Below are positions 17,912 to 26,420 of a DNA stretch of 64,000 nt, piece after piece (the first letter of the stretch is position 1; each line of letters starts with the position of its first letter). Position numbers and translations under genes: made by a program. The DNA is from JAZRWQ01 sp045541395 (GTDB lineage Bacteria; Bacillota; Clostridia; Oscillospirales; UMGS1783), in NCBI GenBank assembly GCA_045541395.1, contig JAZQIZ010000024.1, forward strand, positions 1-64,000, read 5' to 3'. The notes below the pieces were generated by a model. It worked only from the letters and a program-made list of their open reading frames with translations. It was not told the DNA's origin and searched no databases.

Positions 17912-17940
17912 TTGATTTTTACTTTAAATAACCTTATACT
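17912..17940 (+). promoter_or_regulatory. Promoter for addBA
   Basis: TTGATT at 17912-17917, 17-base spacer, TATACT at 17935-17940; only eight bases separate it from the divergent tsaE promoter. Confidence 0.72.
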
Positions 17941-17970
17941 ATTATATAAGGAATATTGTCGGAGGGGTTT

Positions 17971-20900
17971 ATGCTCAAAGTTTTTTACTCCAATAATAAA
18001 GACGGTTACCGTAATAAACTTTATAACCAATTTGCAAAAGATTGCAGGGATCAAAATGATGCCCTGCTTTTGGTGCCGGAACAATTTACCGTTCATGCTG
18101 AATCTAAAGTTTTTTCCATTACAGGGCCCATTGGCGGAAACTGCGAGGTAGTGTCATTCCGCAGGCTCTGTTACAGAATACTCTTTGCCGCAGGCAGGCT
18201 TCATAAAAGCAATCTTGATAAGGCGGGTCAGGCGGTCGTTATGCAGCGAGCAGTCGATCAGCTTAAGGACAGCCTTGTTTATTATGAAAACGTTCGTATT
18301 ACCCCTTCTTTTATTTCACAGCTTTTAAGCTTCAAGGAAGAACTGAACAGAAGCTCCGTCAAAACTGAGGATATTCTTAAGGCAAGTGAAAGTCTATCGG
18401 GCAGCAGTAAACATAAGCTGTATGAGCTTTCTCTTATTTTATCTGCCTATGAAGGCCTGTTGAATGAAATGGGCGAGGGGATAGAAACCGATCTTGAACT
18501 TGCAGAAAAGGCTCTGGATGAAACAGACGCCTTTAATGGCTTTAATATTTATATTGATGGATTTTATTCCTTCAGTAAAATAGAGTATGAATTGCTCTGC
18601 CGTCTTTTAAGAAGATGTAACGTTACTATTGCACTTATGTGCAACACCCTTGTGGATAAAAGCGGCGGATACGGGCTTTTTTCAGATATTCAGGCAACCG
18701 CTCAGGTACTAATCTCTTATTGCCAAAGAAACGGCATAGAAACTTTTACCGAATACTTTCAAGATAATTCGTATCATAAAAACGACGCCATTTCTTTCTT
18801 GGGGCAAAGTTTATTTTTAAACAATTCGGTTTATGGGAAGAAACCTGAAAAAATAACCCTTTTTAAAGCTTCGGATATGTATGACGAGGCGCTTTTTACT
18901 GCCCGGCGTATAAAAGAATTATGCAGAGAGGGCTATAGGTACAATGATTTTGCGGTACTTGTACGTGATGAACCAAGCTATAAGGGCATTATAGACAGCG
19001 TTTTTCGTCTATATAATATTCCCGTTTTTACCGATAAGAAAACCGAGCTTTTGGCAAAGCCACTTATTTTATGTATTACTACTGCATTGCAGATCGCCTT
19101 AGGCAACTTTACAACCGATGATATTTTTACCTATGTTAAAACCGGTCTTACTCCGCTTTCTCAAAAGGCCGTAGCCGACCTTCAAAGGTATTGCACTGTG
19201 TGGGACGTGCCTTCCTCTCTTTGGTTGGAGGCTGAGTTTAAGAATAATCCCTCCGGCTTTGCCAATGAATTCAAAGAGGAGGATAAACAGCTTCTAAAGG
19301 AGCTTAACGAACACAGAAATATAATTGCCGGGCCTATTCTGCGCCTTAAGGAGGCTCTTGTCGGTACCGGCGCGGATATGTGCAATGCCCTTTACGAATT
19401 TTCCGAAAACGAAAATATTTCCGGATTGCTTAAAGAGCAGGCTGCAAAGCTTTATGAATCGGGCGAGTACACTCTTTCTCAGGAGGCCGAACAGTCTTAC
19501 GAAATTTACGTAAAGGCCCTTGAACAGCTGGCCCTTTGCAGTGGTAACAGGGAAATAACAAAGGAAGAGTTTTTCAGGCTTCTGCTTTGCTGTTTCTCTT
19601 CTTACGATATAGGCCGAATTCCTACCTCTTTAGATGAAGTGCTTATTGGCTCTCCCGACAGACTCCGTTGCAATGAGAAAAAATGTGTGTTTGTTTTAGG
19701 GTTGAACGACGGGGTGTTCCCTTTGAATATAACCGAAAGCGGCCTTATTACGGATAACGACCGTAAAATGCTCTTGAATTGCAATATTTCCCTTGATAAG
19801 GGTTGCGATGAGCTTATTTTGAAGGAAAGATTTTATGCTTATTACGCCTTCACCTTACCAAGTGAGCGGCTTTACGTTCTTTGCAGCAGTATGAATTCCC
19901 AACATCAGGAGCTTTCCGTATCCTATTATCTTAAGGATCTTAGCAGAATTTTAAATCTTCCCATAGAACAGGAGGATCTTTTTCCTGTACAGGATGAGAA
20001 AATGCTTTTAGGCAGCCTTGTAGAAAATGGTTTTAAAAACAAGGAGCTTTGTGCATATTTTGAAAACAGCTCTAAATACAAGGATATTTATTCTAAGCTT
20101 GTATCTTTAAAGGATTTTGCAAAAAAAGAAACCGCTGTTTCGGGTAAGCTTAATGAACGCCTTTCAGATAAAGGCTTAAGCGCTTCACCTTCAAGGCTTG
20201 AAACCTATTTTAATTGCCGTTTTGCCCATTTTTGCCGCTACGTTTTAGGTATACGGGAGCTTAGAAAGGCAAGTATAGATTCTCCTCAAGTAGGTACATT
20301 TGTCCATCACGCTTTAGAGGTAATACTAAAAGAAGCCGCAAACAACGGAATTAATATTTGGGAAATACCTCAGGACCAACTTGATGATAAGCTTGACGTT
20401 ATAGTAAATAATTATCTTGAAGGCTACTTAGGCGGAAGCGAAAATAAAAGCGCCCGTTTTGTGGCTTTGTTCGTGCGCCTTAAGGCGGTATTGAAAAATT
20501 TAGTTGAAAGGCTTTGCGAAGAATTTAAAGACTGTGCCTTCCGTACCGTTGATATGGAAATGGAAATAGGAGATAAGGGTGAGGTTGCCTCTCTTGATAT
20601 AGAATTTCAGGGCGGCAGTATCCGTATAAGCGGTGTGGTTGACCGTGTGGATATAATGGAAACCGAAAACAGTAAATATGTGCGTATTGTGGATTATAAA
20701 ACCGGCCCAAAGAAGTTTGATATGCACGACGTTTATAACGGCATAAATCTCCAAATGCTTTTGTATTTATTCTCTATATGTAAAAACGGTGCACCCCGTT
20801 ACGGTGATTCCTTAAGACCTGCAGGTATTCTTTATTATCCTGCCGATGAGGTTTTCCTTCTTTTGCCCCGCAATATGTCTAAAGAAGATAAACAGGCACA

Positions 20901-21285
20901 AAAGCAAAGAAAGTATGCTCAGAACGGTCTGCTTATCAGAGATATTAAGGTTTTAGAGGGTATGGAAAAGCTGCTTAAGGGCAGATTTATTCCGGCAAGT
21001 GCCAAGGCTAACGGTGAACTTCATGCCCGAAGCAGTGTTACTACCCAAAAGGGATTTGAGGCAATAGAAAGGCATATTGCAGGGCTTCTTAAGGCTATTG
21101 GCAGGGAAATGGTCAGCGGCAACGTTACTCCCAATCCCTTTAAATGCAATCGCCATAATTCCTGCGCTTATTGCTCATATAACTCTATATGCGGCTATGA
21201 GCCCGTAAGAGGCGGTAGAGATTATTCCGATTTTGATCAAAGTGAGCTTAAGCAAATAATTGAGGAGGTGCCGGGAAATGAATGA
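17971..21285 (+). CDS. addB: ATP-dependent helicase/nuclease subunit B
   Basis: 1104 residues. AddB pairs with AddA to resect double-strand breaks and recognise Chi. GGAGGGG just upstream fixes the ATG at 17971. The nuclease domain is intact: GTFVHHALE (about 770-778) and VRIVDYKTG (about 900-908). Four Cys for the iron-sulfur staple are seen at 749, 1065, 1068 and 1074 (C-x2-C-x5-C at the end). Unusual: the N-terminus, where family members usually have a P-loop ending GKT/S, reads YSNNKDGYRNK, so the Walker A motif is missing. It overlaps addA by eight bases. Confidence 0.93.
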   Translation: MLKVFYSNNKDGYRNKLYNQFAKDCRDQNDALLLVPEQFTVHAESKVFSITGPIGGNCEVVSFRRLCYRILFAAGRLHKSNLDKAGQAVVMQRAVDQLKDSLVYYENVRITPSFISQLLSFKEELNRSSVKTEDILKASESLSGSSKHKLYELSLILSAYEGLLNEMGEGIETDLELAEKALDETDAFNGFNIYIDGFYSFSKIEYELLCRLLRRCNVTIALMCNTLVDKSGGYGLFSDIQATAQVLISYCQRNGIETFTEYFQDNSYHKNDAISFLGQSLFLNNSVYGKKPEKITLFKASDMYDEALFTARRIKELCREGYRYNDFAVLVRDEPSYKGIIDSVFRLYNIPVFTDKKTELLAKPLILCITTALQIALGNFTTDDIFTYVKTGLTPLSQKAVADLQRYCTVWDVPSSLWLEAEFKNNPSGFANEFKEEDKQLLKELNEHRNIIAGPILRLKEALVGTGADMCNALYEFSENENISGLLKEQAAKLYESGEYTLSQEAEQSYEIYVKALEQLALCSGNREITKEEFFRLLLCCFSSYDIGRIPTSLDEVLIGSPDRLRCNEKKCVFVLGLNDGVFPLNITESGLITDNDRKMLLNCNISLDKGCDELILKERFYAYYAFTLPSERLYVLCSSMNSQHQELSVSYYLKDLSRILNLPIEQEDLFPVQDEKMLLGSLVENGFKNKELCAYFENSSKYKDIYSKLVSLKDFAKKETAVSGKLNERLSDKGLSASPSRLETYFNCRFAHFCRYVLGIRELRKASIDSPQVGTFVHHALEVILKEAANNGINIWEIPQDQLDDKLDVIVNNYLEGYLGGSENKSARFVALFVRLKAVLKNLVERLCEEFKDCAFRTVDMEMEIGDKGEVASLDIEFQGGSIRISGVVDRVDIMETENSKYVRIVDYKTGPKKFDMHDVYNGINLQMLLYLFSICKNGAPRYGDSLRPAGILYYPADEVFLLLPRNMSKEDKQAQKQRKYAQNGLLIRDIKVLEGMEKLLKGRFIPASAKANGELHARSSVTTQKGFEAIERHIAGLLKAIGREMVSGNVTPNPFKCNRHNSCAYCSYNSICGYEPVRGGRDYSDFDQSELKQIIEEVPGNE

Positions 21286-24200
21286 TCTTCCCGTATTTGA
21301 AATACAACAGAATATAAACGCGGGCACAAAATGGACCTCCGAACAGCAAACTGCCATAACCCTTAAAGGCGGCAGAATCTTAGTAAGCGCTGCCGCAGGC
21401 AGCGGTAAGACTGCCGTTTTAACCGAAAGGGTAATAAGGCTTATAAAAAGCGGTAATGATATTTCCCGTTTCCTTATTGTTACCTTTACGGTTTCAGCCG
21501 CTAATGAGATGCGTTCCCGTATAAGGGAAGCTTTGCAGAAGGAATTGGAGAAAGAGCCCAATAACCGTCATATCCAACGCCAAAGCCTTCTTGTAGGGAG
21601 GGCTAAAATATGTACAATAGACTCCTTTTGCGGTGAAATAGTACGTAAAAACTTTCAGCTTGCAGGGGTTTCTCCCGATTACCGTGTTTGTACTGCCGCT
21701 GATGACGAACTGATAAAAAGGGAAGCTTTGACCCGCGTATTCGAAGAATGCTATACAGGGAATGACGCCGACTTTATAAAAGGCGTAAGATTATTCTCCG
21801 GCAGTAAAAATGATGAAAAATTCTTTAATTTGATTTTCGATCTTATTAATTGGCTTTACAGTCTGCCTTATCCTGCAGGTGCTATGGAGCATTTTTGCAG
21901 TATGTGGGATCCTGAAGGTAAGTATTCAAATATGTATGAAAGCCCATGGTATAGAGTAGCCGAGGACCATATAAGAAGCGTTATTGAAGGCCATGTTAAC
22001 AAATATGAATACGCCCTGAACAGAATGTCTATGCAGGAGGGCTTTGAAAAATATATAGAAATTTTTGAAGCCGAGGAGCAAATGCTTAAAAACGTTTTAG
22101 CTTCAGAAGACCCCGAAAGCTTTTGCGAAAACTTATGCGCTGTTTTCTTTAAAACCTTAAGCGCGGCCCGTGGGGTTGATACAGTCACAAGAGATTCAGT
22201 TAAGGCTGTAAGAGATAAATGTAAGGCAGATATAAACCGTTTTCGTAACGAAACCTTAAGCGAAACACCCGATCAATATAAAGAAGATCTTCAATCTTTT
22301 TACCCTGTATTGTGCAATATAAGCAAAATAATATGTAATTTTTTCACTATTCAACAGGAAATAAAAAATGAGCGCAATTGCCTTTCTTTTTCCGATGTCT
22401 CAAGTGCAGCTCTGAGGCTTCTTGTAAGCAGTTACAATCATTCAAACGGCAAATATGAAATAACCGCTCTTGCTAATGAGATATCAGAGGAATATGACTT
22501 TGTAATGCTTGATGAATATCAGGATACAAATATGCTGCAGAACCTTATATTTGAGTCTGTTTCGCAGAGTGGCAGTAAGCTTTTCTGCGTAGGCGATGTA
22601 AAGCAGTCTATTTACCGTTTCCGCAGGGCTATGCCTCAGCTGTTTTTAAACAGACTCCTTACTGCAAAGGAAGCAGGGCAGGGGTTTCCTGCCGTAGCGC
22701 GGCTGAGTAAAAATTTCCGTTCTTCTCAGGGCGTTATAGATTTTGTTAATTTCTTTTTTAGCAAAATGATGAGCAGAAGCGGTGCTGAAATTGAATATGA
22801 TGATACCCATAAACTTAATTTAGGCGCTCAGTACCCTGCAAATGATTACACAACCAAAATTGATATTATTCTTTCCGATAAAGAGGCTTCCGACGACCTT
22901 GCCGGTGAAGAGGACCGCAAAGCTTACGCTCAGGGCCGCGCCTGCGCAAAGGAAATTAAAAAGCTTTTAAATGAAAACAGGCAGGTTTACGATGCAAAAA
23001 CCAAAAACCTGCGCCCTTTAAAGCTTAAGGATATTGTAATTCTTATGCGCTCAGTAAAAAACAGGGCAAGAGGTTACGTTGCTGCCTTAAAGGATGAGGG
23101 TATAGACGTTTATTGTGATGCGTCAGCCTCATTTTATGAAAACTATGAAGTGCTGTTTTTTACCGCTTTCTTAGAAGCAATAGATAATCCTTATAACGAT
23201 CTTTCTCTTGCGGCAGCCTTAAGAAGCCCTATGTATAACTTCTCGGTGCAGGAGCTTACTGATATCCGTGAGGCAAATGATAAAGTGTCGCTGTTTGATT
23301 GCCTTTGCCTTCTTTCAAATGAAAACGAAAAGGCAAAAAATGCGGTAGACTCTATTAATAAATACCGCGCTCTTAGTTCAAATCTTCCGGTTTACCGACT
23401 TATCTGGCAGGTGCTTTCCGATTTTTCTATGTTCGAACTGGTTTCTGCTCTTGGGCAAGGCTCAAAGCGTATTGATAATCTTAAGAAGATTTATCTTCAG
23501 GCCAAGGATTATGAAAACAGCGCATTAAAGGGGCTTTACGGCTTTTTAAGGTTTATTGAGAAGGTCAGAGAGCAAAGTAATGATACCGATAACAGCAATT
23601 CCGCTCCATCAACCGACCACGTGCATATTACAACCATTCATAAATCAAAGGGTTTGGAATATCCTGTAGTCTTTATTTGCGGCTCGGACGTGGAGTTCAG
23701 AACCGACGATATCCGTTCCCGTATCGTTACTCACGACACTTTGGGTATAGGTTGTACCTTGCGTGATTTTTCGGATAATACCGATTACGTTACCCTGCAA
23801 AGAGAGGCTGTAAGTATTCAATTGCGCAAGGAAATGGTTGCAGAGGAAATGCGCCTTTTGTACGTTGCAATGACAAGGGCAAAAGAGAAGCTTTATATTA
23901 TTCTTTATAATGAAGGTGATTTTTCCAAGCGCCTCAATAATATTGCAGGTGAAATAACCAACGAAATCAAAGCCCCTGCCGCTTTTGTAAACAGCAGTCG
24001 CTGCAGTATGGATTGGATATTGTTTTCACTTCTTACTCATCCTTGCTTCAATGAAATAAAAAATAAGTTCGACGTTCCCGTTGCATCAAAATCATCCAAT
24101 GTCAAAATAGAAACTGAGTGTTTTGATATTGATACTCTGTCGCAAGTAACAAGTTTCTATAACAGCAAACAAACTCAAAATAATATGGATGATTTTGCTC

Positions 24201-24859
24201 AAATTTTAAATTTTGAGTATACGTATCCTGAGCTTAGCAATATTCCCGCCAAGGTTTCTGTTTCTGAACTGAAGGGTATCCGTCCTGCAGATGAAGACGG
24301 CGCGCCTCTGTTAAAGTCATTTGCCTTTAACAGCGTTCCCAATCTGAAAGGAACTCTTAAGGCTACCGAACGAGGCACAGCCTTCCACAGATTCATGCAG
24401 TATATAGATTTATACGAGCCTGATATAAAAAAACAGGCAATGGCTTTATTTGAGCAAGGAATTTTAACAAGGGAGGAAATGCTTTCATTGCCCTTCAGTG
24501 AGCTTTCGGTATTTTACGAAAGTTCCATTGCAGAGAATATGCGAAAAGCAAGAAAGGTTTACAGGGAATATCGCTTTTTATCTGATATACCCTCCCGTAG
24601 CTATAACAGATCTTTAGATGAAGATTGCAATGAACCGATACTGATTCAGGGTGTTATAGATATGTTCTACGAAGATGAAGACGGTAATATTGTTCTTGTT
24701 GATTACAAGAGCGACCGTAATACAACTGAAGAGTATTATATAGAAAACTATTCTTCCCAGCTTCACCTTTACGCTGAGGCCCTTGGAAAAATATTAAATA
24801 AAAAGGTCAGTCGATGCCTTGTATATGCGTTGGCCTTAGGTAAATCAATAGAACTTTAA
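21278..24859 (+). CDS. addA: ATP-dependent helicase/nuclease subunit A
   Basis: 1193 residues of the UvrD-like motor and nuclease subunit of AddAB. Walker A AAAGSGKTAV is at 38-47, followed by motif Ia TFTVSAANEMRSR, Walker B MLDEYQDTN, motif III GDVKQSIYRFRRA, motif V TTIHKSKGLEYPVVF, motif VI LLYVAMTRAKEKLY, and the C-terminal RecB-type nuclease core VLVDYKSDRN. The ATG at 21278 is placed by GGAGG about 10 bases upstream and lies inside the end of addB. No terminator hairpin follows before the tRNA promoter. Confidence 0.96.
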   Translation: MNDLPVFEIQQNINAGTKWTSEQQTAITLKGGRILVSAAAGSGKTAVLTERVIRLIKSGNDISRFLIVTFTVSAANEMRSRIREALQKELEKEPNNRHIQRQSLLVGRAKICTIDSFCGEIVRKNFQLAGVSPDYRVCTAADDELIKREALTRVFEECYTGNDADFIKGVRLFSGSKNDEKFFNLIFDLINWLYSLPYPAGAMEHFCSMWDPEGKYSNMYESPWYRVAEDHIRSVIEGHVNKYEYALNRMSMQEGFEKYIEIFEAEEQMLKNVLASEDPESFCENLCAVFFKTLSAARGVDTVTRDSVKAVRDKCKADINRFRNETLSETPDQYKEDLQSFYPVLCNISKIICNFFTIQQEIKNERNCLSFSDVSSAALRLLVSSYNHSNGKYEITALANEISEEYDFVMLDEYQDTNMLQNLIFESVSQSGSKLFCVGDVKQSIYRFRRAMPQLFLNRLLTAKEAGQGFPAVARLSKNFRSSQGVIDFVNFFFSKMMSRSGAEIEYDDTHKLNLGAQYPANDYTTKIDIILSDKEASDDLAGEEDRKAYAQGRACAKEIKKLLNENRQVYDAKTKNLRPLKLKDIVILMRSVKNRARGYVAALKDEGIDVYCDASASFYENYEVLFFTAFLEAIDNPYNDLSLAAALRSPMYNFSVQELTDIREANDKVSLFDCLCLLSNENEKAKNAVDSINKYRALSSNLPVYRLIWQVLSDFSMFELVSALGQGSKRIDNLKKIYLQAKDYENSALKGLYGFLRFIEKVREQSNDTDNSNSAPSTDHVHITTIHKSKGLEYPVVFICGSDVEFRTDDIRSRIVTHDTLGIGCTLRDFSDNTDYVTLQREAVSIQLRKEMVAEEMRLLYVAMTRAKEKLYIILYNEGDFSKRLNNIAGEITNEIKAPAAFVNSSRCSMDWILFSLLTHPCFNEIKNKFDVPVASKSSNVKIETECFDIDTLSQVTSFYNSKQTQNNMDDFAQILNFEYTYPELSNIPAKVSVSELKGIRPADEDGAPLLKSFAFNSVPNLKGTLKATERGTAFHRFMQYIDLYEPDIKKQAMALFEQGILTREEMLSLPFSELSVFYESSIAENMRKARKVYREYRFLSDIPSRSYNRSLDEDCNEPILIQGVIDMFYEDEDGNIVLVDYKSDRNTTEEYYIENYSSQLHLYAEALGKILNKKVSRCLVYALALGKSIEL

Positions 24860-24877
24860 AAAAATTAAAAAAAACAC

Positions 24878-24906
24878 TTGCTTTTTGTTTTATTTTAAGT
24901 TATAAT
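24878..24906 (+). promoter_or_regulatory. Promoter for tRNA-Ser
   Basis: TTGCTT at 24878-24883, 17-base spacer, TATAAT at 24901-24906, implying a leader of about 30 bases before the mature tRNA. Confidence 0.75.
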
Positions 24907-24943
24907 ACTACCCGTACCGATTTTATGAGCAGTACGCGGCTAT

Positions 24944-25034
24944 GGAGAGATGGCTGAGCTGGTCTAAGGCGCACGACTGGAAATCGTGTATACGGGGAAC
25001 CGTATCAAGGGTTCGAATCCCTTTCTCTCCGCCA
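24944..25034 (+). tRNA. tRNA-Ser (anticodon GGA)
   Basis: A 91-base class II tRNA with encoded CCA (25032-25034). The acceptor arms GGAGAGA (24944-24950) and TCTCTCC (25024-25030) pair fully. The anticodon stem CACGA/TCGTG encloses CTGGAAA, giving anticodon GGA. A long variable arm and a T arm with TTCGAAT are present. It decodes UCC and UCU. Confidence 0.97.
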
Positions 25035-25043
25035 AATAAAAAT

Positions 25044-25073
25044 GCCACCCAAAAGGGTGGCATTTTTATTTGT
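25044..25073 (+). terminator. Terminator for tRNA-Ser (first of three identical copies)
   Basis: GCCACCC and GGGTGGC pair across an AAAA loop, followed by ATTTTTATTTG. Identical hairpins recur at 25214-25243 and 25385-25414. Confidence 0.88.
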
Positions 25074-25414
25074 TTTGAGTTAAAGAGGGATTCGAAGGAG
25101 CGGTAGTGAATGACAGTCCGGAGGACTGTCCGAGCCGCGACCGGCTTTTCCGAAGAAAAGCGAATCCCGGTAAAATAAGAGATGCTGAAAAAACTGATTT
25201 TTTTAGTTATACTCCACCCAAAAGGGTGGCATTTTTATTTGTTTTGAGTTAAAGAGGGATTCGAAGGAGCGGTAGTGAATGACAGTCCGGGGGACTGTCA
25301 GAGCCGCGACCGGCTTTTCCGAAGAAAAGCGAATCCCGGTAAAATAAGTGATACTGAAAAAAACTGATTTTTTTTAGTTATACTCCACCCAAAAGGGTGG
25401 CATTTTTATTTGTT
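25045..25414 (+). repeat. Tandem structured repeat (169 and 171 bp, plus a third partial copy) after tRNA-Ser
   Basis: Copy 1 is 25045-25213, copy 2 is 25214-25384, and the first 30 bases recur at 25385-25414. The two full copies differ by four substitutions and two one-base insertions. Each begins with the same terminator hairpin (CCACCC-AAAA-GGGTGG, then a T-rich tail). Each then contains an 82-base palindromic unit (25087-25168 in copy 1) bounded by GGGATTCG and CGAATCCC, with inner stems GCGG/CCGC, GACAGTCC/GGACTGTC and CTTTTC/GAAAAG. No open reading frame spans it. The GGGATTCGAA part resembles the complement of a tRNA T arm. Function unknown. Confidence 0.9.
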
Positions 25415-25423
25415 GCAGACTTG

Positions 25424-25452
25424 TTGAAATGTTTATATTGCTGTGGTATAAT
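25424..25452 (+). promoter_or_regulatory. Promoter for the TRIC-like gene
   Basis: TTGAAA at 25424-25429, 17-base spacer, TATAAT at 25447-25452 with an extended TGG. Start site is expected near 25459. Confidence 0.78.
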
Positions 25453-25505
25453 CAAATCAACAAGTTCAGTAAATTTTTTTGAGCGCATATAATATAGGTA
25501 TGATC

Positions 25506-26153
25506 ATGAATTTTGAAGAAATATTTTTTATTCTTGAAATTATAGGTACAGTTGCCTTTGCGGCATCAGGAGCAATAACTGCAATAGATAAAAATATGGA
25601 TATCTTCGGCACAGTATTTTTAGGCGCTGTGGCGGCTTTGGGCGGCGGTGTTGTAAGAGATCTGTTGGTTGGGAGTCTGCCTCCCGCAATGTTTTCAGAT
25701 TATTCTTATCTTACAACGGCAGCAGTTTGCGCGCTTATTATATTTCTTATAGTACTGTTTGGAAAATTCGAGCTTAAAAACAAAACTTCCCAATGGATAA
25801 TTGAGGTTTTTGATGCTGTCGGTCTTGGTGTTTTTACTGTAACGGGTATAAATACGGGAATAAAATTCGGTTTCGGCGATAATTTGTTTTTTATAATTTT
25901 CCTTGGGATGACAACAGGTATAGGCGGCGGAATGATCAGAGACGTGCTGGTTAAAGAAATTCCTTTTGTTTTAAGGAAAAGAATATATGCCGTAGCATCG
26001 CTTTTGGGCGGTATTCTTTATTGCGTTTTGTTGAATTTCAAGGTAAACAGCGTTTACGGGGCTGTGGCTGCTATTTGTTTTATTTTTATTATCAGAATAC
26101 TGTCTGCAGTCTTTAAAATAGATTTACCACATCCTAAAAAGGAGGCAAAATAA
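25506..26153 (+). CDS. TRIC/UPF0126 family cation channel-like membrane protein
   Basis: 215 residues with about seven membrane helices in two repeated halves. Each half carries the family signature glycine-rich GGGxxRD (LGGGVVRDLLVG and IGGGMIRDVLVKEIP). Prokaryotic TRIC homologues form trimeric potassium-type channels; some relatives are proposed amino acid transporters. The start is uncertain: ATG at 25506 (AGG seven bases before) or 25500; an upstream in-frame TTG at 25479 lacks a binding site. The stop overlaps the next small gene in TAATG. Confidence 0.87.
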   Translation: MNFEEIFFILEIIGTVAFAASGAITAIDKNMDIFGTVFLGAVAALGGGVVRDLLVGSLPPAMFSDYSYLTTAAVCALIIFLIVLFGKFELKNKTSQWIIEVFDAVGLGVFTVTGINTGIKFGFGDNLFFIIFLGMTTGIGGGMIRDVLVKEIPFVLRKRIYAVASLLGGILYCVLLNFKVNSVYGAVAAICFIFIIRILSAVFKIDLPHPKKEAK

Positions 26154-26284
26154 TGATTACAAACGTAAACACCGGTGACGGTATGATTATTGGCCTTGTT
26201 GTAGGCTTGCTTATTGTTGCTTTAGTAGGTATTGTAATTTTATTGATTCTTAAAAAAAGAAAAAATAAGTCTGATGAAGAATAA
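26153..26284 (+). CDS. Small single-pass membrane protein (43 residues)
   Basis: A short gene that is easy to miss. GGAGG at 26141-26145 is seven bases before the ATG, and the ATG overlaps the stop of the TRIC-like gene (TAATG), so translation is coupled. The peptide has a short polar N-terminus, one strong membrane helix (about residues 11-33, MIIGLVVGLLIVALVGIVIL) and a basic then acidic tail (KKRKNKSDEE). It may be a regulatory or assembly subunit of the channel; that is inference from position only. Confidence 0.75.
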   Translation: MITNVNTGDGMIIGLVVGLLIVALVGIVILLILKKRKNKSDEE

Positions 26285-26351
26285 AATCAGCCATTTTGCA
26301 TATATATAAGATAATAACATTAAATATTTGCATATTCTCTATTGTTTTTTC

Positions 26352-26380
26352 TTGATTTTTGTGTTATTTTATTATATATA
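26352..26380 (+). promoter_or_regulatory. Promoter for the DivIVA-like gene
   Basis: TTGATT at 26352-26357, 17-base spacer, TATATA at 26375-26380. Confidence 0.6.
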
Positions 26381-26420
26381 GGTATGAGTATATCCAATTT
26401 ACATATAGGGAGCTATAAAA

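Noticed and set aside
25087..25168. Possible second tRNA or tRNA-like gene in the repeat
   Set aside because: No anticodon arm or T loop in the right place. The outer stem has eight pairs but the inner layout is not a cloverleaf.
25045..25414. CRISPR array
   Set aside because: Units are 169-171 bp, nearly identical throughout, with no unique spacers, and no cas genes are near.
24944..25414. Integration (att) site of a mobile element at tRNA-Ser
   Set aside because: The repeat does not duplicate the tRNA 3' end in the direct orientation and no integrase or phage gene is in the window.
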